A stretch of 5,352 nucleotides of DNA from Pseudomonadota bacterium (GCA_021826485.1 JAKAZX010000296.1:1-5352), one strand, 5' to 3'. Positions 1 through 5,352 are shown, numbered from the stretch's first letter. Translations and numbers: made by a program. Notes: generated by a model from the sequence alone, not told the origin.

Positions 1-36
1 GCGAACTTCGTGGTCAGCGATGCCGCGCCGGCCTGA
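1..36 (+). CDS. Possible C-terminal tail of an upstream gene (partial)
   Basis: Frame 1 is open from the window edge and encodes 11 residues (ANFVVSDAAPA) before a TGA at 34-36. A GC-rich hairpin starts six bases after the stop, as expected at the end of a gene. Eleven residues are too few to assign a family, and an open frame of this length is common by chance in GC-rich DNA. The call therefore rests on the stop-plus-hairpin arrangement only. Confidence 0.3.
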   Translation, partial: ANFVVSDAAPA

Positions 37-41
37 CGCGC

Positions 42-64
42 CCCCCGGCTTGCGCGGCCGGGGG
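42..64 (+). terminator. GC-rich hairpin after the upstream stop, possible terminator
   Basis: CCCCCGGC (42-49) pairs perfectly with GCCGGGGG (57-64) around a 7-base loop. It begins six bases after the TGA at 34-36. No T-run follows on the + strand, so it is not a classical intrinsic terminator. GC-rich hairpins without T-runs are common at gene ends in high-GC bacteria, so termination or 3'-end protection is plausible. Confidence 0.35.
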
Positions 65-109
65 AAGCCGCAGCAGACTGGCCGGCCCATGACCCCGGAG
101 CAAGCACCC

Positions 110-132
110 ATGCCGGGCTGACCCCCCGGCAT
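110..132. other. Second intergenic hairpin
   Basis: ATGCCGGG (110-117) pairs with CCCGGCAT (125-132), giving an 8-bp stem around a 7-base loop. It lies midway between the upstream stop and the hydrolase start. No T-run follows. It may be a second part of a terminator region or a structure in the leader of the hydrolase transcript. The rest of the gap 37-231 shows no convincing -35/-10 pair, RNA gene or coding frame. Confidence 0.25.
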
Positions 133-231
133 CCGATCCGATCACGCCCATCTGCGCCCACCCGCCCCTTGAGCGCGGCGCGACCTTCGCGGCGCACGCG
201 CGTTGACCCGCCTGGCCGAGGACCGTCCTGC

Positions 232-921
232 ATGGCAAAACTGAAACTCGTCACTATTCCGGTCACGCCGTTCGAACAGAACTGCGCGCTGCTGTGGGAG
301 GAGGCATCGCGCCGCGGCAGCGTGATCGACCCCGGCGGCGACGCGCCACGCATCCACGCGGCCATCCGGACGCACGGCGTGACGGTGGAGAGCATCCTGC
401 TGACGCACGGCCATCTGGACCATGCCGGGGGTGCGGCGGAACTCAAGCGCCTCCTGGACGCCGACGGGGAGCCGGTGCCGATCATCGGCCCGGACGCGCG
501 GGACGGCTTCCTGCTGGAGGGGATCGCCGCACAGGCCCGCAGCTACGGCATCGCCGGCCTGGAGAACGCGACCCCCGACCGCTGGCTGACCGAGGGCGAA
601 CAGGTCGCCATCGGCGGGGTCGCGTTCGACGTGCTGCACTGCCCCGGCCACACGCCCGGCCACGTCGTGTTCGTCGCGCCCACACTCCGCCTGGCCGTGC
701 TGGGGGACGTGCTGTTCCGCGGCAGCATCGGCCGCACCGACCTTCCCTATGGCGACCATGCGGCCCTGCTGGCCGCCATCCGCGACAAGGTGCTGCCGCT
801 CGGCGACGACGTGCGCTTCCTGTGCGGCCACGGACCGGCATCGAGCATCGGGGAGGAACGGCGCAGCAACCCGTTCCTCGCCGGCCTGACGGCGGGAACC
901 GGACCCCAGCACGGCGATTGA
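232..921 (+). CDS. MBL-fold metallohydrolase, YcbL/GloB-like (glyoxalase II family)
   Basis: This 229-residue protein is a cytoplasmic metallo-beta-lactamase-fold hydrolase; no signal peptide is visible. The metal-binding signature THGHLDH lies at residues 58-64 (H59, H61, D63, H64). It is followed by H140 in CPGHTPGH, D159 in LGDVLF and H200 in CGHGP, so all dinuclear metal ligands are present. The segment FRGSIGRTD (162-170) and the ending GEERRSNPFL (208-217) are typical of the short YcbL-like branch related to hydroxyacylglutathione hydrolase. That branch lacks the long C-terminal glutathione-binding domain of true GloB and is about 215 residues in E. coli. The likely reaction is hydrolysis of a small thioester such as S-lactoylglutathione, but the substrate is inferred. 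The ATG at 232 is preferred over the in-frame TTG at 169 because homology begins at MAKLKLVTIPV and a GAGGA-like ribosome site sits about nine bases upstream. The next gene starts six bases after its stop. Confidence 0.93.
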   Translation: MAKLKLVTIPVTPFEQNCALLWEEASRRGSVIDPGGDAPRIHAAIRTHGVTVESILLTHGHLDHAGGAAELKRLLDADGEPVPIIGPDARDGFLLEGIAAQARSYGIAGLENATPDRWLTEGEQVAIGGVAFDVLHCPGHTPGHVVFVAPTLRLAVLGDVLFRGSIGRTDLPYGDHAALLAAIRDKVLPLGDDVRFLCGHGPASSIGEERRSNPFLAGLTAGTGPQHGD

Positions 922-927
922 GACGCC

Positions 928-1458
928 ATGCCCGACCCATCGAACCGGCGCGCGGCGCCGCTGCTGCTGTTGCTGCTGGCGCTGCTGCCGCTGGCTGGCT
1001 GCGGTTCCTTTCTGACCGAGGGCACGGCGACCGGCGCCGGCATCGCCGGCGCCGGCATCGCCGGGGCAGTGACGAAGGATGCGACGGTGGGGGCCGCGAT
1101 CGGCCTCGGCGTCGCGGCCGGCGCCAATGCCGGGCTGCTGTTCGTCGAACGCTCCGTCCACAACCGCACGCAGGACAGCATCGCGGCGGCGGCGGGCAAA
1201 CTCGACGCCGGCGCGGTCGGGCCGTGGAGCGTGGAGCACTCGATCCCGATCGAACTCAGCCAGCATGGCGAGGTCGCCGTCGGCCGCGAGATCGAAGGGC
1301 CGGACTTCGCCTGCAAGGAGATCGTCTTTTCGGTCGATAGCGGCAGCGGCCCGACACAGAAGCGGTCGTTCTATACCGCCTATATCTGCCGCGACGGCGA
1401 TGTCTGGCGCTGGGCAACCGCCGAACCGGCGACATCGCGCTGGGGCACGTTGCAGTGA
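928..1458 (+). CDS. Putative lipoprotein with Gly/Ala-rich segment, first of a tandem paralogous pair
   Basis: This 176-residue protein has a lipoprotein signal peptide: N-terminal arginines (R7, R8), a leucine-rich core and the lipobox LAGC with lipidated C25. Mature length would be about 152 residues. A Gly/Ala-rich stretch (about 32-70), including a duplicated GAGIA unit, resembles the glycine-zipper segments of envelope lipoproteins. The C-terminal domain (about 98-176) carries two cysteines, C129 in ACKEIVFSV and C154 in YIC, which could form a disulfide in the periplasm, and ends AEPATSRWGTLQ. The same domain recurs in the next gene (CREIVFSV, SIC, AEPAVARWGFLQ). It starts six bases after the hydrolase stop and its TGA overlaps the first possible GTG of the next gene, so co-transcription is likely. 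I do not recognise a named family. Residue +2 after the lipid Cys is Gly, not Asp, so in species that follow the +2 rule outer-membrane sorting is expected. Function is unknown. Confidence 0.85.
   Translation: MPDPSNRRAAPLLLLLLALLPLAGCGSFLTEGTATGAGIAGAGIAGAVTKDATVGAAIGLGVAAGANAGLLFVERSVHNRTQDSIAAAAGKLDAGAVGPWSVEHSIPIELSQHGEVAVGREIEGPDFACKEIVFSVDSGSGPTQKRSFYTAYICRDGDVWRWATAEPATSRWGTLQ
1033..1062 (+). repeat. Perfect 15-bp tandem duplication inside the first lipoprotein gene
   Basis: The unit GGCGCCGGCATCGCC occurs twice back to back (1033-1047 and 1048-1062) with no mismatch. It is in frame and encodes GAGIA twice (residues 36-45). Identical codons in both copies suggest a recent slippage duplication that preserves the frame and lengthens the Gly/Ala segment by five residues. 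Confidence 0.85.
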
Positions 1459-1462
1459 GGGG
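1457..1462 (+). promoter_or_regulatory. Shine-Dalgarno site favouring the GTG start at 1470
   Basis: GAGGGG lies seven bases before the GTG at 1470 and overlaps the stop codon of the preceding gene. The alternative in-frame GTG at 1455 (a 4-base GTGA overlap with that stop) has only a weak GGGG at 1442-1445 upstream. The site therefore favours 1470, although coupled initiation at 1455 cannot be excluded. Confidence 0.5.
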
Positions 1463-1469
1463 CGGCGCA

Positions 1470-1967
1470 GTGAGGGCGGCGGCGCTGGCAGCAGCGCTGC
1501 TGCTGCCGCTGCTGCTCGGTGGCTGCCAGTCCCTTGCGGAACTGACCGGCATCGCCACCGGCGGCGCGGCCGGCCTGGCCACCGCCAATCCCGCCATCGG
1601 CTACGCGGTCGGCATCGGCACGGCGGTCGCCGCGGACGAAGCCTATAAGTGGTTCGGCCGCACCCGCCAGAATGCCGAGCAGGAAGCGATCGCCGGCGCC
1701 GCCGCCGCGCTCAGCGAGGGGGACGAAGCCCCCTGGCGCATCCGCCACACCATTCCGATCGGCGACGAGGAGGGCAAGGTGCGCGTGGTGCGGGTGATCG
1801 ACACGCCGCTCGCCCAATGCCGGGAGATCGTCTTTTCCGTCACCGATGCACCCAAGCCGCCGCGCTGGTATGTCACCAGCATCTGCCAGCAGGCCGACGG
1901 CTGGCACTGGGCAGAGGCGGAACCCGCCGTGGCGCGCTGGGGATTCCTGCAGCAGGGCGGCTCCTGA
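1470..1967 (+). CDS. Putative lipoprotein, second of the tandem paralogous pair
   Basis: From GTG at 1470 the protein has 165 residues; from GTG at 1455 it would have 170. The signal peptide has an Arg, an Ala/Leu core and the lipobox LGGC with lipidated C19, so it should be anchored in the envelope. A short Gly/Ala-rich region (about 27-55) is followed by the domain shared with the preceding gene. Shared features are IPI after a Trp-containing segment, C117 in CREIVFSV, C139 in SIC, and WHWAEAEPAVARWGFLQ near the end. Spacing between the two cysteines is similar in both proteins (24 and 21 residues between them), consistent with a conserved disulfide. Even codons match in places: GAGATCGTCTTTTC is identical in both genes. 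It differs from its partner in the N-terminal half, which has no GAGIA repeat and a more charged middle, so the copies have diverged and may form a heteromer or act at different sites. No named family is recognised and the function is unknown. Its stop lies 12 bases from the stop of the converging ATPase gene. Confidence 0.82.
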   Translation: MRAAALAAALLLPLLLGGCQSLAELTGIATGGAAGLATANPAIGYAVGIGTAVAADEAYKWFGRTRQNAEQEAIAGAAAALSEGDEAPWRIRHTIPIGDEEGKVRVVRVIDTPLAQCREIVFSVTDAPKPPRWYVTSICQQADGWHWAEAEPAVARWGFLQQGGS

Positions 1968-1979
1968 TCCGGGCCGGTA

Positions 1980-2798
1980 TCACGCTAGCCCGCCGGCGCC
2001 GGCCGTTCCGGCCAGGCTCGCCGGAACGGCCGCGCGGCCCGCATAGCGCATCAGGAACTGCCGTGCGCGATCGGTCTGCGGGCGCTCGAAGAACACGTCG
2101 GGCGGCCCCGTCTCCACCACGCGGCCATGATCCATGAACACCACCCGGTCCGCCGCGTCACGGGCGAAGCCCATCTCATGCGTCACGACCACCATCGTCA
2201 TGCCGGCGCCGGCAAGGTCGCGCATGACGGCGAGGACCTCGCCGACCAGCTCGGGATCGAGCGCACTGGTCGGCTCGTCGAACAGCAGCAGCCGCGGCTT
2301 CATCGCCAGCGCCCGGGCGATACCCACGCGCTGCTTCTGGCCGCCCGAGAGTTGCGCCGGGTAGGCATTCTTGCGCGCCGCCAGGCCCACCCGTTCCAGC
2401 AGCGCCTCGGCCTGCGCCTGCGCCTGGGGGCGCGGGATGCGCTGCACGTGCACCGGCGCCGCCATCACGTTCTGGAGCACGCTCAAATGCGGCCAGAGCG
2501 CGAAGTGCTGAAACACGAAGCCGATGCGCATGCGCAGCCGCGAGAGTTCCGCGTCGGACATCGGCGCGTTGCCGCCGCCGCGCACGCCCATGCGCTCCCC
2601 GGCGATGAAAACCGCACCGCTGTCCGGCCGCTCCAGCCAGTTGATGCAGCGCAGCAGCGTGGATTTGCCGGAGCCGGAGGGACCGAGCAGGCAGACCGTT
2701 TCGCCCTCCTGCACCGCGAGCGAGATGCCGTCCAGCACGAGATTCGCACCGAACGACTTGGTCAGGCCGGTGACGGACAGGACCGGCGGCGCTGTCAT
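1980..2798 (-). CDS. Polar amino-acid ABC transporter, ATP-binding protein
   Basis: This 272-residue ATPase powers import through the two permeases of this operon and acts on the cytoplasmic face. All nucleotide-binding motifs are present: Walker A GPSGSGKST (39-47), Q-loop Q97 in VFQHF, signature LSGGQ (150-154), Walker B LLLFDEP (170-176), D-loop SALD (178-181) and H-loop H207 in VTHEMGF. The phrases LLRCINWLE and VTHEMGFARD are typical of the GlnQ/HisP (PAAT/HAAT) class for polar amino acids and relatives such as ectoine importers. An insertion-like GVRGGGNAPMSD (71-82) precedes SRLRMRIGFVFQ, as in several members of the class. The family body ends near FLMRYAG (248-254); the last 18 or so residues are an Ala/Gly-rich tail encoded partly by an inverted repeat. 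The start ATG overlaps the dioxygenase stop by four bases (ATGA, 2795-2798), indicating translational coupling. It is the last gene of the operon. Confidence 0.94.
   Translation of the reverse strand: MTAPPVLSVTGLTKSFGANLVLDGISLAVQEGETVCLLGPSGSGKSTLLRCINWLERPDSGAVFIAGERMGVRGGGNAPMSDAELSRLRMRIGFVFQHFALWPHLSVLQNVMAAPVHVQRIPRPQAQAQAEALLERVGLAARKNAYPAQLSGGQKQRVGIARALAMKPRLLLFDEPTSALDPELVGEVLAVMRDLAGAGMTMVVVTHEMGFARDAADRVVFMDHGRVVETGPPDVFFERPQTDRARQFLMRYAGRAAVPASLAGTAGAGGLA
2000..2032. terminator. Perfect 13-bp inverted repeat at a convergent gene junction, possible bidirectional terminator
   Basis: CGGCCGTTCCGGC (2000-2012) is the exact reverse complement of GCCGGAACGGCCG (2020-2032), with a 7-base loop (2013-2019). 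It lies inside the last 18 codons of the ATPase gene and 33 bases past the stop of the converging lipoprotein gene. No other strong hairpin was noticed at this junction. There is no T-run on either side, so the terminator role is inferred from position and stem strength. Confidence 0.45.
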
Positions 2799-3613
2799 GC
2801 CTGCGCGGCCTGCCGCACCTCGCCATCCCGGTACTGGCCCCAGGCCGCGCGCATCGCCGCCATCGATATGTCGTCATAGTCGAACCGGGGCAGCGGGTCG
2901 GCGTCCCAGTGGCCGTATCCGTCGCGGCCGCGGACGAGGGTTGCCGTGCGCCGGCCGATGGTGGACTGCACGCGGGGCGGGATGAAGAAGAACGCGAAGC
3001 CGATCCGCCGCCCATCGCTCCGATTCGGCTGCGAACCATGCACGGTGCGCTCGTGATGCAGGCTGAACTCGCCCGGCTGCAACGTGAGCGTGACGGCCGC
3101 GCTGTCGTCCGCCACCGCAATCGACTGTCCACGAGCCAGCATGTTGCCTTCCGCGAAGGTCTCCTCATGCTGGAGATCCGGCTGCACATGCGTTCCCGGC
3201 AGCACCTGCAGCGCGCCGTTGTCGGCGTGACTCTCGGTCAGCGCCACCCAGGCCGTGACCTCCTCGTGCGGGGCGAGGCCGAAATAGGCGCTGTCCTGGT
3301 GCCAGGAGACGTATTCCCGCCCGCCACCGCCCTTGGCAAAGATGGAAGCCCCGAACAGCAGGATGTCCGGCCCGATCAGGCTTTCCACCGCATCCAGGAT
3401 CGCCGGGCTGCGCGCCAGTTCCACCACCCAGGGCATCGCGAGATGACCCTTGATCTTCAGGCTGCGGTTCGCATCCGCGCCGACATGATCCTCGTACGCG
3501 CGCACGCGCCGCACGCAATCCGCGGCCTGCTCCGCGTCGATGGCGCGCAGCGGCGCGAGCCATCCATGCGTGCGGAACTGCGCGATCTGCGCCTGCGTCA
3601 GACTGCCTGCCAT
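2795..3613 (-). CDS. Phytanoyl-CoA dioxygenase (PhyH) family Fe(II)/2-oxoglutarate oxygenase
   Basis: This 272-residue cytoplasmic protein belongs to the PhyH family, whose members couple decarboxylation of 2-oxoglutarate to hydroxylation (sometimes halogenation) of a small substrate. The iron triad is visible: H105 and D107 in WHQDSAYF, and distal H192 in TVHGSQPN. The 2-oxoglutarate-binding Arg is probably R202 or R203 in GRRIGFAF. The Asp at 107 argues for hydroxylase rather than halogenase chemistry, since halogenases have Ala or Gly there. Other family landmarks are TAWVALTES (120-128), GALQVLPGTH (133-142) and LQPGEFSLHH (178-187). The ATG at 3613 is chosen over the in-frame TTG at 3619 because a strong GGGAGG lies seven bases upstream of it. 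It sits between the second permease (13-base gap) and the ATPase (4-base ATGA overlap), so its substrate is probably the imported compound or a product of it. It lacks the ectoine-hydroxylase (EctD) signature, so hydroxyectoine formation is not supported. Confidence 0.9.
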   Translation of the reverse strand: MAGSLTQAQIAQFRTHGWLAPLRAIDAEQAADCVRRVRAYEDHVGADANRSLKIKGHLAMPWVVELARSPAILDAVESLIGPDILLFGASIFAKGGGGREYVSWHQDSAYFGLAPHEEVTAWVALTESHADNGALQVLPGTHVQPDLQHEETFAEGNMLARGQSIAVADDSAAVTLTLQPGEFSLHHERTVHGSQPNRSDGRRIGFAFFFIPPRVQSTIGRRTATLVRGRDGYGHWDADPLPRFDYDDISMAAMRAAWGQYRDGEVRQAAQA

Positions 3614-3620
3614 CGCCAAT

Positions 3621-3626
3621 CCTCCC
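3621..3626 (-). promoter_or_regulatory. Strong Shine-Dalgarno site for the dioxygenase gene
   Basis: On the - strand GGGAGG follows the permease stop directly (TGAGGGAGG) and precedes the ATG at 3613 by seven bases. It decides the start against the TTG at 3619. It is the clearest ribosome site in the operon, so this gene can be translated independently of its upstream neighbour. Confidence 0.7.
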
Positions 3627-4280
3627 TCAGCGTCTCGCTTCCGCGGCGTTCAGCACGATGCGCACGCCGCCCTCCACCGTCAGACACAACAGCCAGTAGA
3701 GCAGCACCGCCGCGACGAAGGACGCGAACGGCACGTAGTACGTGGCCTGGATTTCGTCGGCGGCGTAGGTCAGCTCCTCCACGGCGATGATGACCAGGAA
3801 GGCGCTGTCCTTGATCACCTGCACCGCCTGGTTGCCCAGCATCGGCACTGCCGCCAGAAGCACGGGCGGAAGCACGATCCGCATCACCAGCCGCGCGCCG
3901 TGAAAGCCGAATGCCCGGCCGGCATCCTCGGCATCGCGCGGCAGCGATTCGTGGATGCCGCGCAGCAGTTCGGCAAGGTATGCGCCGTGATAGACGGACA
4001 GCGCAACGATGCCCGCGGTCAGATTGTTCACCACGATGCCGAAGCTGGGCAGGCCGTAATAGATCAGATAGCAGAACAGCATGAACGGCACGCAGCGGAG
4101 CAGGTCTATCACGAGCCAAAGGCTGCGCCGCAGCAGCGTGAGGCGCGTCAGCGTCAGCGCGAACAGGACGACGCCGAGCACCGCCGCCACCACCATCGCG
4201 GATGCCGTGATCCACAGCGTGTTGAGCAGACCGTCGAACAGCAGGCTGCGCTGCTCCCAGACCACGGCCACGCCGTTCAT
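3627..4280 (-). CDS. Polar amino-acid ABC transporter, permease (second)
   Basis: This 217-residue inner-membrane protein is one of the two channel-forming subunits of the importer. Hydrophobic helices appear at about 22-45, 55-78, 85-106, 157-170 and 184-202, giving roughly five membrane spans, as in the HisM/GlnP group. The cytoplasmic EAA loop that contacts the ATPase is seen at about 118-138 (EDAGRAFGFHGARLVMRIVLP). N-terminal LLFDGLLNTLWITASAMV and RCVPFMLFCYLIYYGLP are typical of this class. The ATG at 4280 overlaps the stop of the other permease by four bases (ATGA, 4277-4280). An open frame continues further upstream to 4805, but that extension is Arg/Ala-rich, overlaps the first permease in another frame and is not coding. 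The two permeases differ clearly in sequence, so they would form a heterodimeric channel. Confidence 0.93.
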   Translation of the reverse strand: MNGVAVVWEQRSLLFDGLLNTLWITASAMVVAAVLGVVLFALTLTRLTLLRRSLWLVIDLLRCVPFMLFCYLIYYGLPSFGIVVNNLTAGIVALSVYHGAYLAELLRGIHESLPRDAEDAGRAFGFHGARLVMRIVLPPVLLAAVPMLGNQAVQVIKDSAFLVIIAVEELTYAADEIQATYYVPFASFVAAVLLYWLLCLTVEGGVRIVLNAAEARR

Positions 4281-4918
4281 GCGCCCGCCCCGGCCACGCG
4301 GCGCTCCAGCATGCGCTGTGCGAGCACGAACCCGCCGATGATGACGACATAGACCGCCAGGATGACGAGGAACGGCGGCAGCGGCCGGTAGGTCTGCGCC
4401 CCGATGCGCACGGCCGCCCGCGTCAGGTCCACGACCCCGATGACGGCCACCGCAGGCGAGACCTTGATCAGCAGCGTCATTTCGTTGACCAGCGCGGGCA
4501 GCGACGCGCGCATGATCTGCGGCAGAACGATCAGCCGCAGCCGCTGGCCGCGCCGCATTCCGCAGGCCCGCGCGGCGTCCAGTTGGTCGGCGGGGAACGC
4601 CAGCAGCGCACCGCGCCAGATTTCGCAGTTGAACGCCATGGACCCAAGCGTCAGCGTCGCGACCGCCGCCGCGAAGCGCGGAATCTCCAACCCCAGCGTG
4701 GGCAGCGCGAAATACACCAGCAGCACCAGCGTCACCGACGGCGTCGCGCGCAGCAGGGACACCACGACCGCCACGATCGGATCGGCCAGCGGCACGCGCG
4801 CCCATCGCACCAGCCCGAGCAGCAGGCCCAGCGGTGTGCCGAGAAGGATGGCGAGCATGGAGATGCCGAAGGTTTCCCCCGCACCCGCCGCCAGCGTCAG
4901 CAGGCCGGCCGTATTCAT
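4277..4918 (-). CDS. Polar amino-acid ABC transporter, permease (first)
   Basis: This 213-residue inner-membrane protein pairs with the second permease to form the translocation channel. It has hydrophobic segments at about 16-38, 47-74, 83-100, 150-167 and 182-202. Its EAA loop is at about 111-134 (DQLDAARACGMRRGQRLRLIVLPQ), with the conserved Gly at 120 and LP at 132-133. LLRATPSVTLVLLVYFALP (55-73) matches the RxTP(x)n pattern found in HisQ/GlnP-type permeases. The ATG at 4918 follows the binding-protein gene by 41 bases. Only an AGGA very close to the start (4921-4924) is seen as a ribosome site, so initiation may be weak, which would fit the lower amount of permease needed relative to binding protein. 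Confidence 0.92.
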   Translation of the reverse strand: MNTAGLLTLAAGAGETFGISMLAILLGTPLGLLLGLVRWARVPLADPIVAVVVSLLRATPSVTLVLLVYFALPTLGLEIPRFAAAVATLTLGSMAFNCEIWRGALLAFPADQLDAARACGMRRGQRLRLIVLPQIMRASLPALVNEMTLLIKVSPAVAVIGVVDLTRAAVRIGAQTYRPLPPFLVILAVYVVIIGGFVLAQRMLERRVAGAGA

Positions 4919-4938
4919 CGTCCTGGCCGCCGCAGATC

Positions 4939-4960
4939 AGGTTTCGTCAGACGGCAACCT
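4939..4960 (-). promoter_or_regulatory. Weak stem-loop between binding-protein and permease genes
   Basis: AGGTT (4939-4943) pairs with AACCT (4956-4960). An inner CGT/ACG pairing (4945-4947 with 4951-4953) sits inside, separated by a small internal loop. It touches the stop codon of the binding-protein gene. Hairpins here in importer operons often protect the binding-protein mRNA and lower permease expression. This stem is short, so the role is only a suggestion. Confidence 0.25.
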
Positions 4961-5352
4961 CAAACGTTCGCTACAGGATGGTCGGGCAGGTCTTCGAATG
5001 TCGCGTTGAAGTAGGTCTTCTGCAGCGCGTGCATCGACCCATCGTTCTTGGCACCGGCGAGGAATTCGTTGAACACGGCAAGCAGGCCGGCGTTTCCCTT
5101 GGCGACCGCCCAGGCGATATAGGTCGGCTGGGATACCGCCTGGCCCACCGCGAACACGTCCGGCTTGGCGGCGACGATCGAATCCAGGCTCAGCTTCGTG
5201 TTCACCACGTAATCGAGGCGGCCCACCGCCAGGTCCTGATAGGCCTCGGGATAGCCCTGATACTGGACCACCTTGCCGAGCGAACCGCCGGTCGCCTTGA
5301 GCATGTCGCCGAGCTGGGGCAGCAGCTTCAGCATAGCGCTGCCGGCCTCCAC
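4960..5352 (-). CDS. Polar amino-acid ABC transporter, periplasmic substrate-binding protein (C-terminal part)
   Basis: The frame is open to the right edge of the window and gives the last 130 residues of a family 3 solute-binding protein (usually about 250-280 residues). The N-terminal half, including the signal peptide and the start, lies outside the window. The segment QGYPEAYQDLAVGRLDYVVN is the usual C-terminal-lobe stretch with the conserved GR-D, where the Asp often contacts the amino group of the ligand in this family. Further on, YIAWAVAKGNAGLLAVFNEFL matches the typical phrase describing the returning beta strand and helix, and MHALQKTYFN is the usual C-terminal helix. The first visible codon is GTG, but this is internal and not a start. 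The protein would deliver ligand from the periplasm to the two downstream permeases. The substrate cannot be settled because most pocket residues are outside the window. Confidence 0.92.
   Translation of the reverse strand: MEAGSAMLKLLPQLGDMLKATGGSLGKVVQYQGYPEAYQDLAVGRLDYVVNTKLSLDSIVAAKPDVFAVGQAVSQPTYIAWAVAKGNAGLLAVFNEFLAGAKNDGSMHALQKTYFNATFEDLPDHPVANV

Noticed and set aside
203..208. TTGACC as a -35 promoter element before the hydrolase
   Set aside because: No -10-like sequence exists at the right distance, and the start codon at 232 would fall on the transcription start.
961..995. CTG-rich low-complexity run as a simple sequence repeat
   Set aside because: It codes for the leucine-rich core of the lipoprotein signal peptide and is explained by codon choice; a similar run occurs at 1496-1516 for the same reason.
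142..1266. Long open frame of 374 codons on the - strand across the hydrolase and first lipoprotein genes
   Set aside because: The translation is Arg/Gln/Ala-rich and low in complexity, with a Gln run from the antisense of CTG leucine codons. It is antisense to two well-supported genes and is a GC-rich shadow frame.
294..1340. Long + strand frame of 348 codons overlapping the hydrolase
   Set aside because: It is Arg/Pro/Gly-rich, without any recognisable motif, and is a +1/+2 shadow of the hydrolase and lipoprotein genes.
2127..2879. + strand frame of 250 codons opposite the ATPase
   Set aside because: His/Arg-rich translation without domain features, fully antisense to the ATPase gene, which has all its motifs.
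2795..3613. Ectoine hydroxylase (EctD) or halogenase identity for the dioxygenase
   Set aside because: The EctD signature around the iron ligands is absent, and the Asp of the HxD motif is present, which argues against a halogenase that would have Ala or Gly there.
4281..4805. N-terminal extension of the second permease frame
   Set aside because: The extension overlaps the first permease in a different frame, is Arg/Ala-rich and not membrane-like. The ATG at 4280 gives a normal family length and a typical ATGA overlap.

Overview
The window is very GC-rich, with strong third-position G/C in every gene. The gene types (polar amino-acid ABC importer, YcbL/GloB-like hydrolase, diderm-style lipoproteins) point to a Gram-negative proteobacterium. 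I infer an alphaproteobacterium, possibly of the Acetobacteraceae/Rhodospirillales type; this rests on composition and gene style, not on a marker gene.

Layout. The left part (1-1967) reads on the + strand. It holds the possible tail of an upstream gene, a roughly 195-base gap with two GC-rich hairpins, a metallo-beta-lactamase-fold hydrolase (232-921), and two tandem paralogous lipoprotein genes (928-1458 and about 1470-1967). The three genes are separated by 6 to 11 bases or less and look like one transcription unit. The two lipoproteins share a C-terminal domain with two conserved cysteines and a common ending, so one arose from the other by duplication.

The right part (1980-5352) reads on the - strand and is one compact operon, in transcription order: the C-terminal part of a periplasmic solute-binding protein (running off the right edge), two permeases (4918-4277 and 4280-3627), a PhyH-type Fe(II)/2-oxoglutarate dioxygenase (3613-2795) and the ATPase (2798-1980). 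Permease/permease and dioxygenase/ATPase are joined by 4-base ATGA overlaps. Together they form a complete polar amino-acid type importer, apart from the N-terminus of the binding protein, with an oxygenase gene set between the membrane and ATPase genes. The likely logic is uptake of an amino-acid-like or small polar substrate followed by its hydroxylation in the cytoplasm. The substrate cannot be read from the sequence.

The two units converge with only 12 bases between stop codons (1968-1979). A perfect 13-bp inverted repeat lies just inside the 3' end of the ATPase gene and may end transcription there. No RNA genes, CRISPR, insertion sequences or phage genes were seen. The most interesting items are the dioxygenase embedded in the transporter operon and the duplicated lipoprotein pair of unknown function.
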